Shown here one piece after another: positions 24,537 through 35,190 of a DNA stretch of 64,000 bases. The notes below the pieces were generated by a model. The model saw only the letters and a list, made by a program, of their open reading frames with translations. It was not told the DNA's origin and did no database searches. The position numbers were made by a program, and so were the translations under genes. The stretch comes from Bugulina stolonifera (lineage: Eukaryota > Bryozoa > Gymnolaemata > Cheilostomatida > Bugulidae). The stretch is taken from the NCBI GenBank assembly GCA_935421135.1, contig OW285187.1, positions 8,246,001-8,310,000 of the forward strand, read 5' to 3'. Each line of letters opens with the position of its first letter. Within the stretch, counting starts at the first letter, position 1.

Positions 24537-27500
24537 ATGCCTGCTCAAGCATTATCTGAATCTGTGGACGATGTATTGTTTACTGCTTTGGAAAGTTTTG
24601 AAGTGGAAAGAATTGTAAAATGCAGCCGTGAGCAGATAAAACTCGCTCTTCCACTTCTTGCAAGGTGCAGTTTGTGTTCATTGCCTGACATGAGTGTCTC
24701 TGCTAAGCATAGACGACAACTACTCATGGAGCTGCTGTTGGGTTTTAGTGAGGTGAATTTCCTTGTTAACTCGTTATCAGCAGATTTTAATGAAGTTGCC
24801 TCCGATTGCCGCAACCAAATGTTACTAAGGTGAGAGCATTAAACCACTACTGTCTCACCATTCAATATTTGCAAAGAATACTGGTCATCTTATTTCATGA
24901 AGATTGATGCGCTGTTTGTCTTTGTAAACCTAGTGGCAGCCAAGATAAACTCAGTTGAATATTGGCTATTATGACCTCCATTCAGCATTGAGACCTGTTA
25001 AGTTCCTATGGCTATGCCTGTTCTAAGTCTATACTTGTAACTTATGTACATAGGTAAGCTACTAACATCAAATAGCCCAGTAATCTTATTGAGCCAACAC
25101 TAACTGTCATTCTATAAATAACTCTTGTGCACAGTGATGAATAAGTAAGTTAGGGTCATGCCCACAAAAAACAATGCAATGCATTGCAAGTCCTATGGCT
25201 ATCTCTGTGGCACAGTTTTATATTAACTGCTTGAGAGCTTCCAAAATTCCCAGCATAGGCTGATTGAAGGTGAAATCAGCCAATATTAAAATAGGGTTTT
25301 CTTGGCAGCTGCTAGGTTACCAAAGACAAACAACACATCAATCTTACTGAAAAAGGATGAACAAGATTATTTGAAAATATTGAATGGTGCGACAGTAGTG
25401 GTTTAATAATAGTTTAAAGACTATAACATCTTTTTCTGGACCTAGTTTTCATAGTTTGTACTCACCGAAATAATGGCTACTCTTCAAAAATGATTTCCCA
25501 TGTTTAGTTGAAAATCGTCAGTTTAGTAGCCAATGGATAGCCAATTATTTATCAGATTTACTTGTAAGCTTTACTATTGACCGTATAAATGCTGGGATAT
25601 TTTGTTGGCAGTTTAATATACAGCAACAAAATTATTTCATTACCTATGAAGTGATCATAAAATTACACGCATTGGCTACCATACTATTAAATTTTTGGCA
25701 ATTTCCTAACCAATTTATAGTGGCATTATGAAAACTACTGGCACTAATTAGTTTTACTAGATGTACCTAAACCAGTATTCGAGATTGCTAGGGACTATTA
25801 CATAAAGATCTAATACCCAAGCTCAAATTGCGCAATAATTTTCATCGACACTATCATTGTCTAGTAGAAAACATTCTGACATTTCCAGGTAATATCTGTG
25901 CTGAAAAATCTTTAGAAATCAGCAGTATAATCTTGAACTAAATAGAAACTAATTTAGCACAGGCTTTAAAATTAAATTAAGTAATCACCTAAATTGTATG
26001 TGTGGACAGGCTTATTCCCATTGTAGAGCTATAGTTTCCAGGCCACAGTCTTCATCCAGTGATATGATTATACATTTAAACGGACATGTTCTGCCATTTT
26101 ACTGAATGCATGTTTATTGGTATATACGTATGTGTGTGCATGTGTAGGTCCTGTATATATATACAAGTTTTATATTTCAGACAAAAGCAAACTCAGGCTG
26201 GTGATGGTATAACTGCCAGTTATTCAGATGACGTATTAACCAATTTTGAAAGCTATTCCATCGTACAAAAATTCAAAACGATCATCACTGAAATTCTTTG
26301 GCTAATCACACTGACCACAGGCAAGGTTAGTCACTATTACTACTATAATGGTTAGTAGACTCTAAATAAAGTCTGCTTACTTCTTAAGTGAATCTCAGCA
26401 ACCTTTCCATATAATATATATACATGTAGGTAGCTCAACCAATGAAAGCAGAATCATCAGTTTAGGCTTGCTAATCAACAGATTAACATTGTCAATCGAA
26501 TTGCTAGCCAGAACCCATTGTCTCTATACCTCAGGTTTCTGTCAGTGCTAATGTTTGGGTGTTAGGACTGTACGAGGTTTGTGCTAGGTGACTTTCTTTC
26601 TAAATATGGTTGATCAATCATACAGCATGACACTTGCAGATAGTACATGTGTGCCTTTGGTATTTCAGATACAAGGAGATCGTCCCACACAAATCACTCC
26701 CCATCCTATATTCAACCTACCGTTGTTCAGAGATACTGTCAGTGACTTGCTATGTATAGCCCTCCATGGTGTGTACATGTATAATCTATTATATAGAATA
26801 GTGATAGTATCAAATGTCTGTAGTGGTCCCAAGGTTCTAGATTTGGCTTACTGGTTCTGTAGCCAATTGCTTTAACAATCACTTTATGACTGGCTACATC
26901 ACCACTATGACAAAGTCTAGTAAGTGCTCTATACCTTTTGCTAACCAGCCAATAACTTGTTTAGAGTTTAGTTTTATTTACCATACATTATCAGTCAGTA
27001 ACAGGCACTGATGATAGAATTGATGGTATATGTGCATATACATACTCTCTATTCAATATTCACATAGTGTAGATATTACCATTGTTAAAAAATTTCATAA
27101 AAAATTGAAAAAAACTGTTGGATCACTTTGCATTTCGTTTGTTTGATATTAATACTGCCTCTAATGTCTTTATAATTTACCTTATTGGTGCAGAACTGCC
27201 ATCACTTCTCCCTCTGGCTGATGTAGTTGAAGCACTTCTATACATTGACAAATCCTCAGAAATGATTGTCAAGGTCATAATCAATTCACCCTGGTCAGCC
27301 ACTGAAGGTACGGTATGTCTACCATCAGTATACTATAACTTACCCTGGTCAGCCACTGAAGGTACAGTATGTCTACCATCAGTATGCTATAACTTACCCT
27401 GGTCAGCCACTGAAGGTACAGTATGTCTACCATCAGTATACTATAACTTACCCTGGTCAGCCACTGAAGGTATGGTATGTCTACCATCAGTATACTATAA

Positions 27501-30500
27501 CTTACCCTGGTCAGCCACTGAAGGTATGGTATGTTTACCATCAGTATACTATAACTTACCCTGGTCAGCCACTGAAGGTACAGTATGTCTAACATCAGTA
27601 TACTATAACTTACCCTGGTCAGCCACTGAAGGTACGGTATGTCTAGCATCAATATACTATAACTTACCCTGGTCAGCCACTGAAGGTACAGTATGTCTAA
27701 CATCGGTATACTATAACTTACCGCTTACAGTCTATGGCAACTACGTGTAAGTCACTGGGGTAGTTCCTGGGTACATGATAAGTGTATGTAATGTTCTACA
27801 AACTTCAACTGCTTCGCAATCTCTTTCAAAATCCTACAGTGATCTTCTATAACACCTCTACTAGTATATATTGTTTCTCATTTGTAATCGGCTCTTGAAT
27901 AGTATGTGGTTATTTGCTGTACAACTCACACTCCAGTTCCTACACAATAAATACAATACTATATTTCAATGAGCTCTTCTGCAAAATGTGTAGGCTTTTT
28001 TACATGTGTACAATATTGTATGCCAATGAGCTCTTGCTGTGCTTGTGGAGGTTTGTAAGCAATGAGCACAGAATATGTCATTTGCATGACTAAGGTGGAG
28101 AACTTGTTTATGACTAAACCCAGTAAATAGTATCAGTTTTTGATATAAAAATTTTAATAATGGCCATTTGAGCTAACAGCTACATGTGCACTTTATATCG
28201 TATATGTTGTAGTATGCTGTGAGCTAATTAGGCGGGCGGAGCCAGGTCAACCACAGTGTGTAACTCAGACCAGAACTGATGTCATACGCCACATATGTAG
28301 ACTTAGTCCTACTGCTGCCTCCCGAGCAGCTAAAGCTTGTGTAAGTTGCCATAAATTCACCAAACTCAAGGTTATTCCTGGTTGCTCGCCATCTTCCGTT
28401 ATCTTGGTCTCAGGCTATTTACAGTCAAAACATCTGTACCCTTTGTTTGTTGTTACCTAGGTAACCTATAACAAGCTGCCTCGTGTGCTAGCATGGCTAT
28501 ACCTTAATGGAGATGGGGGAGGGACCACTACGGTCAATAAACTAGCAGAGTTTATATTCACCCACAGGAGGCTTGCCAAGACATTGCTAGTCACTAAGAA
28601 TCAGGTAACGGAATTATAAATACAAATATTTTAGAGCTTATACCTGTAGAATGTATATATTTTATGCACATATCTATCTCAGCATTTCAATTGTTCATAT
28701 TATTATACACCTCGCTGTAGTAACAGCTGCCTCTAGTAACAGCTGTAGCTAATCCATACCATGAGCTTAGCCTGCACGGAATTCAAATTATGGAGGCCCA
28801 CAGTATACACAGTTTAGTTAAACAATAAAAATCTTATTTGAGGCTTTGTATGTCCTGTATTGATATATTATTATCAATATTAATTGTTTACTGTTGTTTA
28901 TTTACTAACATAGAATCCTCCAGAAGATTCTGAGCTTCTAGCAATGGTTCACAGAACGGTGGAATATGAATTGGACTCTCTGTTGGCAGACGATGGATTC
29001 ACTTGTAACAGCTTCAACCGGCTCATAGCTCTTGTCAGACTTTGTGCCTGTCTCCGTGAACTTATCAATTATAAGTATGTAACATGTAGTGGACAGTGGC
29101 CACAGTGTTGGTAACAGGTAGTATGTGTAGTGTACAGTATGTGTAGCGTATACAGTACGTGTAGTGTACAGTACATGTATTATATCCATATGTTTCAGAT
29201 TCAGTGAGGCTGAACTAGAGAAGATGTTTAAGGTGTTCCCTAAACTGCCCCTGAAGACAGACAAGGATATGCAGCTGACCATACTAGCACTCTGTTTAGT
29301 CATCGCTAGTATCCATCAGATGTCCTCCTACTCCCAGCAACTCTCAGCCTGGTTACGCAGCTTGGCTCAGAATACTAAGCTCTATACACAGTAAGAATAT
29401 ATTATGCTGTATATATGTATGTATATGGTCCCATTTAAATATGAGGGAAGTGCGGTCACCATACTGCTAGCAAGACGTTGTGTACTTACATGTACAGTAT
29501 ATACATGTAAGTACAGACAACATTGCTATGATGCTAACTCAGATAGTGCTTTTGCACTACACAGATATATGTATGACTCGGGCAAAGAGACTGTGTTGGT
29601 GTCAATATTATACCACCATTGGCCTTATTAGAAAACCTTGTAAAGGAAGTTCACTTCCCTAACCACTATACTTATTATAAGTCATGTCCCACCAGGTAGC
29701 CAGTTGAGTCACATGTAATTGTTTATGGGTGTAGAATCTGTGTTGTTGTTAATGATCACTTGCTCTTCTATTGAAAGGTCCAGCGATACTAGTATTGGCC
29801 AGTTTCTTCTGCTCATAGCTATACATTACCATGGCAACCAGCTGACAACAATATCTGAGATGGTAGCCTCATACCTTGATGTTAAGGTGAGCTATTATAT
29901 ACATGTACATAGAGGGTGCAGCACTGGTTGTCAATTGCAGCCATGTTGTTTATCACTCTGTGCTATTTACCATTCATTTCAGAATTATTTGTAATAAAAT
30001 TCTACTATATGACATATGCAAAGCACCCATTGCTTTTTTTTATTTTTGTTGATACTACTCTGCGTTTAGTCACACTATTTATCACATTGTGGGCTAAAAC
30101 TCGTAGATGAAGGACCTCATCTTCCACTTACACATGTGACACTAAGGTTGACAACTACTAACTGTTTTACGTTTACAGACATGTTTGTTTCAATATTGTT
30201 CACCATGTACATTTGATGACATTTAACTGTTTCAGCCCTCCACTGTCAAGTTATCTAACACGATATTGAAGCAGATAATAACATATGAGGTGTTTACAGA
30301 GCTGGTATGTACACTCATTTGCTTGTGCTTGTTTCTCTAATATATACAAAAATGGGTTTTTAAAATTACCATACAGCATCACTCAGTGACAGGCACTGAC
30401 GATGGAATGGCTGGTAGACATACAAGGCTGCAATGGCTGCGCCAAGTTTTTTGCTCTCAGTTTGTAGGCAGGTCGGAGCACACCTGTGGTACAGAGACCC

Positions 30501-33500
30501 AGTAGTCAGTAGACATCAGCGGGATTCGAGCCCTGAACCTTCAGCGCTTTCGCGCCTCAGGGCAGGCGCTCTAACCCACTGAGCCACCTCCTACTCCTAA
30601 TACAAATGATAGTCGTGGATATTCTATCAAATATCACTCTTCACTTAGTATCATTTAGCCAATTATTCCTACGTACAATGTATATATTATCTAACATCAC
30701 CAGTAACCAGTTGTTTATTAGTTCTGCACTACTACTGTATTACTTGTATAGGTCATATCACAGCTCACAGTACTGCTGTCTGTCACTAAGAATCTCAATG
30801 GTCAGATGAAGGGATACCTGCCAGTGCACTGTGTGTGTCAGTTACTCAAGAGCAGAGCGTTCTCTAAGCACAATGTATCTATATCTGAGTGGATCACTCA
30901 GCAGGTAAGTTGTATCCCTCAGTATCTACTCAGCAGGTAAGTTGTGTTGTCAGCTGGGTGCCACTATCTCTCAGTATTAATCCATGTTTATTTTGTTATA
31001 AACCATTGTAGGATACACTTGTCTACTTCACAAATCTGATGCAACTCTATTAAAGATGCACCTTTAACTCAAATGGTTAGTTAACTAAACTGTTGCTCTA
31101 CTCTCTAATAACTATATGACACCACATTGTGTGTTTATTTGTACAGCTAGCCAACGTTACACTACCTCTACACCCTCTGGTACCACAGATGGTAAGTCTG
31201 TATGTAGCTAGTACCATGCCACAGCAGCACAACGTCAGGTCTGCCAACCCACAGCTAGACGAACAGAGAATAAGGGAGCACTTCCTATTTAGTACTGATG
31301 AGCACTTTGCGTCTCAATTAGTCTTCCTCTACTATGTACTGTGTCATCAGGAATTGGTGTACTCTGAGCCAGGTAGTGTTCTCAGTCCGTGTGTCACGAC
31401 TATGTGTTCGATCAGTGACTTCTATGTAATATTATGACGAACATGATAACTATATGGGACTTGTTCATCAAGTTATAGTATTACTCATGGTACATGTGCG
31501 ACATTTAGTATCTTATATGCATGTATAATCAAGCTAATGACATGTAGGTATGTTAGTATTACTGTTGTACCTGCAGTGCTGCCGACAAAGAGACGTCACA
31601 TTGGCCCCTACAGTAGCACATTGATGTCTAGTATCCCAATCAAACTGTTGGTAGCTAAAGCTTATGAACACCGGCATGAATGTGGCACTCTGTACCCATC
31701 CCTTATCAAGTAAGTCATTACTGTATCTCGTAACGTTAAGCATTTATTCGAGTAACCTTTCACATGTTCACACTCCATATCCTCCATTTTAATAGTAGTT
31801 GCACTGTTGTTTTAGACTGCTGTACACTAATATACCTCAGATATGTAAAGCTGGAATGTGGCTACCTCAACCGTCCAACCAGCGGAGATCGAACCAGTTA
31901 GTCAAGTTATTTACACACAACCTCCAAGGTTTGTTGACTAATTCAAACATTCACCATCATGTAGCGATTGTGTAACACAGTGTATTTCATTAGCAGAAAT
32001 ACTTTTTTACCTGCAGTGGCCTTGGTGTCTTAATTAGACTATTCTCCGCAGTGGTGTTATCAGCCGGAGCTCTGACTGTTATAGGGCTGAGGCTCCCCTG
32101 ATTTTTCATATATTGTTTCTGCTAGACAGAGAATCTCGCAGTATATCGGTACAGCAGGTATCTTCAATGTGACTAACCAATTGATAATAACAGATTCTAC
32201 AGTACATGTACTTGGTGTATAGGTGAGGGGAGTAGCATGGACCACGTATACAAACAATACGTAAAGCTGAGGCTAGTGTCAGAGAGTCTATCAGATGATA
32301 CTCTTCCTGTACTCATGGAGAGTATCAAACTAGTACAGAGCTCTCCTATGGATAACGTACCCAGGCATATGACTATGGTTCTAGCAGAGACATGGCTGGC
32401 CTACAGTAGGATAGCTCCTGAGAGGTAAGTATTACCCACAGTAGGATAGCTCCTGAGAGGCAAGTACTACCCTACAGTAGAATAACTACCAAGAGGTAAG
32501 TACTACCCTACAGTAGAATAACTACCAACAGGTAAGTACTACCTAGCAGTGCTACTAAATCTCATTTCAAGTCTTGTCTATCTCATGAGCTATAGCTTGT
32601 TGGTTAGTAAGCATTGTTGTTCCACATATTAAATCAAATGATAGTTAGCATGTTTTATGTGCATGTTATACAGCATCCATATGATGTATTATACCTATGG
32701 AATTTGTTGTAGATTATACTTTCTGTACATGCTGTAGGTTATACCTGGAAACTGTTAACGTGTTGAGAAACAATCATAGCGCATTGAGTGAGGATCAACT
32801 AGTAGCCGACCCCCTTCTAGTCTTGCAATGTCTACCAGCTTGCAGGTACAGATATTCTACAATGCTATGTCTCAGAAATTCTGAAGCCATCTAAACTTTT
32901 ACAGAAAAGGCTTTCATTTGGTGCTGTCTTCAAAACAGGTTTAGCTCACTCCATATTTTGTGCGTACAGTCATGTGACGCATGTACAGTCATGTGACGCA
33001 TGTATAGTCATGTGACACATGTACAATTGTCTCATCAGCTGAAGCGAGCTGCATAAACTTTACCGTTCATATGTAAATTTGTCCATTGGTTGTTACAGAC
33101 AGCCAGACCTGCTGGGTATTGTACTACACCTGATAGGTGTATACTCGAGGGCCTCCAACCATCACTTCAACATACACTGTCAGACTAGGCAGTCACATGG
33201 TTCTACTGTACTCACTGATACCCAGGAGATATGTTACAGTCTGCTATCAGCTCAGGATAGTGCTACTCTACAGATCATGTTAGAGCATTGTCTACCTGCT
33301 CTACAGGTATTATATATTATATGTTAGAGCATTGTCTACCTGCTCTACAGGTATTATATATTATATGTTAGAGCATTGTCTACCTGCTCTACAGGTATTG
33401 CAATATATTATATTCTGCATGTCTAATGTTATAGTGTGTGTAGTGTTGTAGTATAGTGTTGTAACATAGTGTTCTAGTGTATTACAGTGGGATGCATAGT

Positions 33501-35047
33501 GTAATAATATACATATTAGTGTGACGTTATGAAGTGTCAATTCTATACAACGATATATTAATATAATACGAGTATATACATAATATAATGTGTATATTTA
33601 GGTAAACGAGAGCATACTATGCAATCAAAGGGAAATACAAACTCTCATCTGCTCTGAGGTACACAAGTTGATTATAGATAATCCCTATCAAGCAAAGCTC
33701 ATATCCTTTCAGGTGTGTAGAAGTTATATTATGTTATCATTCTACCCCAATGTCAGCACAATCAAGTAGATTACTAAGCTTGTGTTGGAAATTTTAAAAT
33801 ATTCATTTTCTTTGCGAAATACACTAATTAGGAGCCTACTATCTGGATGAGATTCTCGCTTACATTACATGTAAATTCTGTGATCTAGGGCTATGACAGA
33901 AGACTGATACCAATAGCTATATCTGGAGTACCTTCTATGCATATATGCTTAGACTATGTTCCTGAGCTATTGGCCCAGCCTGATATTACCAAACAGGTAA
34001 CTAATAGACAATCATGTTAAGTCGTTTGGCTCTGCTTCTAGAGTGTTATGTAATCTATTATAACACAATGATACCAATTAATGTAATAATGTATAATACC
34101 ATGTCTTGTATTACATTATGTAATCAATAACTACTATGTTTATGGTTACTGCATTGCCTTAATGTTATTAGCTAATGTCTAATGTGTTATGTAATTCCTA
34201 CTGCTACTTGTACATTATAATAATTATAATGTAGGTGTTTGCTGTTAGACTGACTGCCTCTCTATGTCAGCAATATGGAGTACATAAAACATTTACTATG
34301 GCAAAGCTCTGCATCAACACTATGGTAACCCTAGTTGGAGGTGAGGTGGTGAACAATAGTTCTTTTACTAATGTCAACCATATCTCGTGATGTGTTTGGA
34401 GAATCCATCATACAACATGCAAAGGATACAACCTTTGCTGCTAAACATTCTAGACAAACTCTGATCAAGTCAAATTCAAGTACAATGTGCATTGTACCTG
34501 CTTGACCGTTTAAGTCATTTTTTACAATCTAGTTTAATTTTAGCACTAATTATCTGTATTTTAAGTTACACGTGGTAATTAGTTATACATGGCTGGATGC
34601 ATGATATTTGGTTATCTTAGCAAATGTGTGTAATATTTGTGTAAATACCACTACATTATGTTGTATGTTGCTCTGTGTCATAGAGTCATATAGTGTATAT
34701 CTTGATTAACAGTGCTGCCAGCTAAGAGTGTGATAATCAACATACTACCCATCCTGCCTGACATAGTGAACATGTGCCAGCACATGCCTGTTCTATATGA
34801 GGACTGGTTGAGACTGCTTGCTATTCTACTCCCAATACTAGCTGCATGTAGAGGTTGGTGATTCAGATCTACCATTAGCTGCCTAATAGTTGACTTATTT
34901 GCTATTCAAATTTGCATATCTTACATGTATGTACACACATAGAGAGAGAATACACATAACATAATGTATATACATGTATGAACTACACTGTCTGTTGTAG
35001 ATAACATAGAGGAGTCTAAACTAAAATCAAAAGCCAGCACTGCCTGA
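24537..35047 (+). CDS. INTS2: Integrator complex subunit 2
   Basis: Twenty-two coding exons join in frame to 1176 aa (human about 1204): 24537-24829, 26181-26325, 26669-26768, 27194-27746, 28232-28340, 28461-28604, 28914-29074, 29199-29390, 29778-29886, 30236-30304, 30752-30904, 31147-31372, 31577-31709, 31816-31928, 32223-32424, 32738-32845, 33099-33306, 33602-33712, 33889-33996, 34235-34340, 34713-34853, 35001-35047. Diagnostic stretches are ELPSLLPLADVVEALLYI, TGFLPIHC-like KGYLPVHCVCQLLKSRAFSKH, SSLMDQIPIK-like SSTLMSSIPIKLLVAKA, and ISGVPSMHICLDYVPELLAQ. The protein is an all-helical scaffold of Integrator, the nuclear complex that cleaves snRNA and attenuates paused Pol II transcripts. 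Exon 4 holds eight 18-aa repeats. Its end and the start of exon 5 were chosen by strong splice sites and phase, and a form without the repeats is possible. The start codon is the first ATG in exon 1; an upstream exon could add residues. Confidence 0.9.
26965..27030 (-). mobile_element. Truncated SINE tail in INTS2 intron 3
   Basis: The stretch ACCATACATTATCAGTCAGT followed by AACAGGCACTGATGATAGAA closely matches the 3' part of the tRNA-derived SINE at 30350-30598, in the same orientation. Only the tail is present. Confidence 0.55.
27287..27722 (+). repeat. 54-bp tandem repeat, eight copies, probably coding in INTS2 exon 4
   Basis: Eight near-identical 54-bp units encode (L/S)PWSATEG(T/M)VCLxSxYYN. 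The unit is a multiple of three and all copies stay open. The first copy aligns with the conserved INTS2 segment corresponding to human NVPDSFNEVC, so it seems to be the founder. A strong GTAAGT donor directly follows the array at 27747. Each copy also contains GAAG/GTAC, a weaker possible donor. Confidence 0.85.
29477..29521. repeat. Short inverted repeat (hairpin) in INTS2 intron 8
   Basis: TGTACTTACATGTA (29481-29494) pairs perfectly with 29502-29515 across a 7-base loop; the flanks GTTGT/ACAAC extend it. Confidence 0.6.
30350..30598 (-). mobile_element. tRNA-derived SINE in INTS2 intron 10
   Basis: On the minus strand the head reads as a tRNA. The A box TGGCTCAGTGGG is at 30586-30575 and the B box GGCTCGAATCC at 30532-30522. 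The anticodon stem is GCGCC/GGCGC, and a variable-arm-like insert suggests a Leu- or Ser-type tRNA origin. A tRNA-unrelated body of about 150 bp follows. Flanks CATTTGTATTAG and CATTTTTGTATATATTAG look like a diverged target duplication. A truncated copy of the tail lies at 26965-27030, showing that it is a dispersed family and not a tRNA gene. Confidence 0.85.
30899..30948 (+). repeat. Duplicated 5' splice site of INTS2 exon 11
   Basis: CTCAGCAGGTAAGTTGT occurs twice, 32 bp apart (GT at 30905 and 30937). The second copy lies wholly in the intron. Confidence 0.75.
32398..32544 (+). repeat. Four-fold tandem duplication of the exon 15 end and 5' splice site of INTS2
   Basis: The unit CTACAGTAGGATAGCTCCTG plus AGAGGTAAGTA recurs about every 36 bp. 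Donor positions are 32425 (GT), 32460 (GC), 32496 (GT) and 32532 (GT). The first copy is the exon end, the others are intronic. Confidence 0.85.
32963..33026. repeat. 20-bp tandem repeat in INTS2 intron 16
   Basis: About three copies of a GTACAGTCATGTGACGCAT unit with small changes. Confidence 0.75.
33273..33400 (+). repeat. Three-fold 44-bp tandem duplication of the exon 17 end and 5' splice site of INTS2
   Basis: TTAGAGCATTGTCTACCTGC followed by TCTACAGGTATTATATATTA repeats exactly every 44 bp (GT at 33307, 33351 and 33395). Confidence 0.88.
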
Positions 35048-35064
35048 GACCAGCATATTATATT

Positions 35065-35070
35065 TTTATT
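35065..35070 (-). terminator. Poly(A) signal AATAAA of FDXR
   Basis: TTTATT on the plus strand gives AATAAA in the FDXR sense, about 120 bases after its stop. It lies inside the INTS2 3' UTR. Confidence 0.55.
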
Positions 35071-35141
35071 AAAAAATGTTAATATCATAGAATGTATTAT
35101 ATCTGTACATGATGTAAATGTTATTTAGCACCATTATTCAC

Positions 35142-35147
35142 AATAAA
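35142..35147 (+). terminator. Poly(A) signal AATAAA of INTS2
   Basis: First canonical signal after the INTS2 stop, 95 bases downstream. It lies past the minus-strand signal of FDXR at 35070-35065. Confidence 0.6.
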
Positions 35148-35190
35148 ATTTAATTAAATAACATTAAAAAATTGTCTCCAATGCAATCAG

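Noticed and set aside
27281..27703. Minus-strand ORF over the INTS2 54-bp array
   Set aside because: Shadow of the plus-strand repeat; no start context, family match or splice partners.
30522..30598. tRNA gene on the minus strand
   Set aside because: The head has A and B boxes but no matching acceptor stem, and it continues into a body shared with another locus. It is a SINE.
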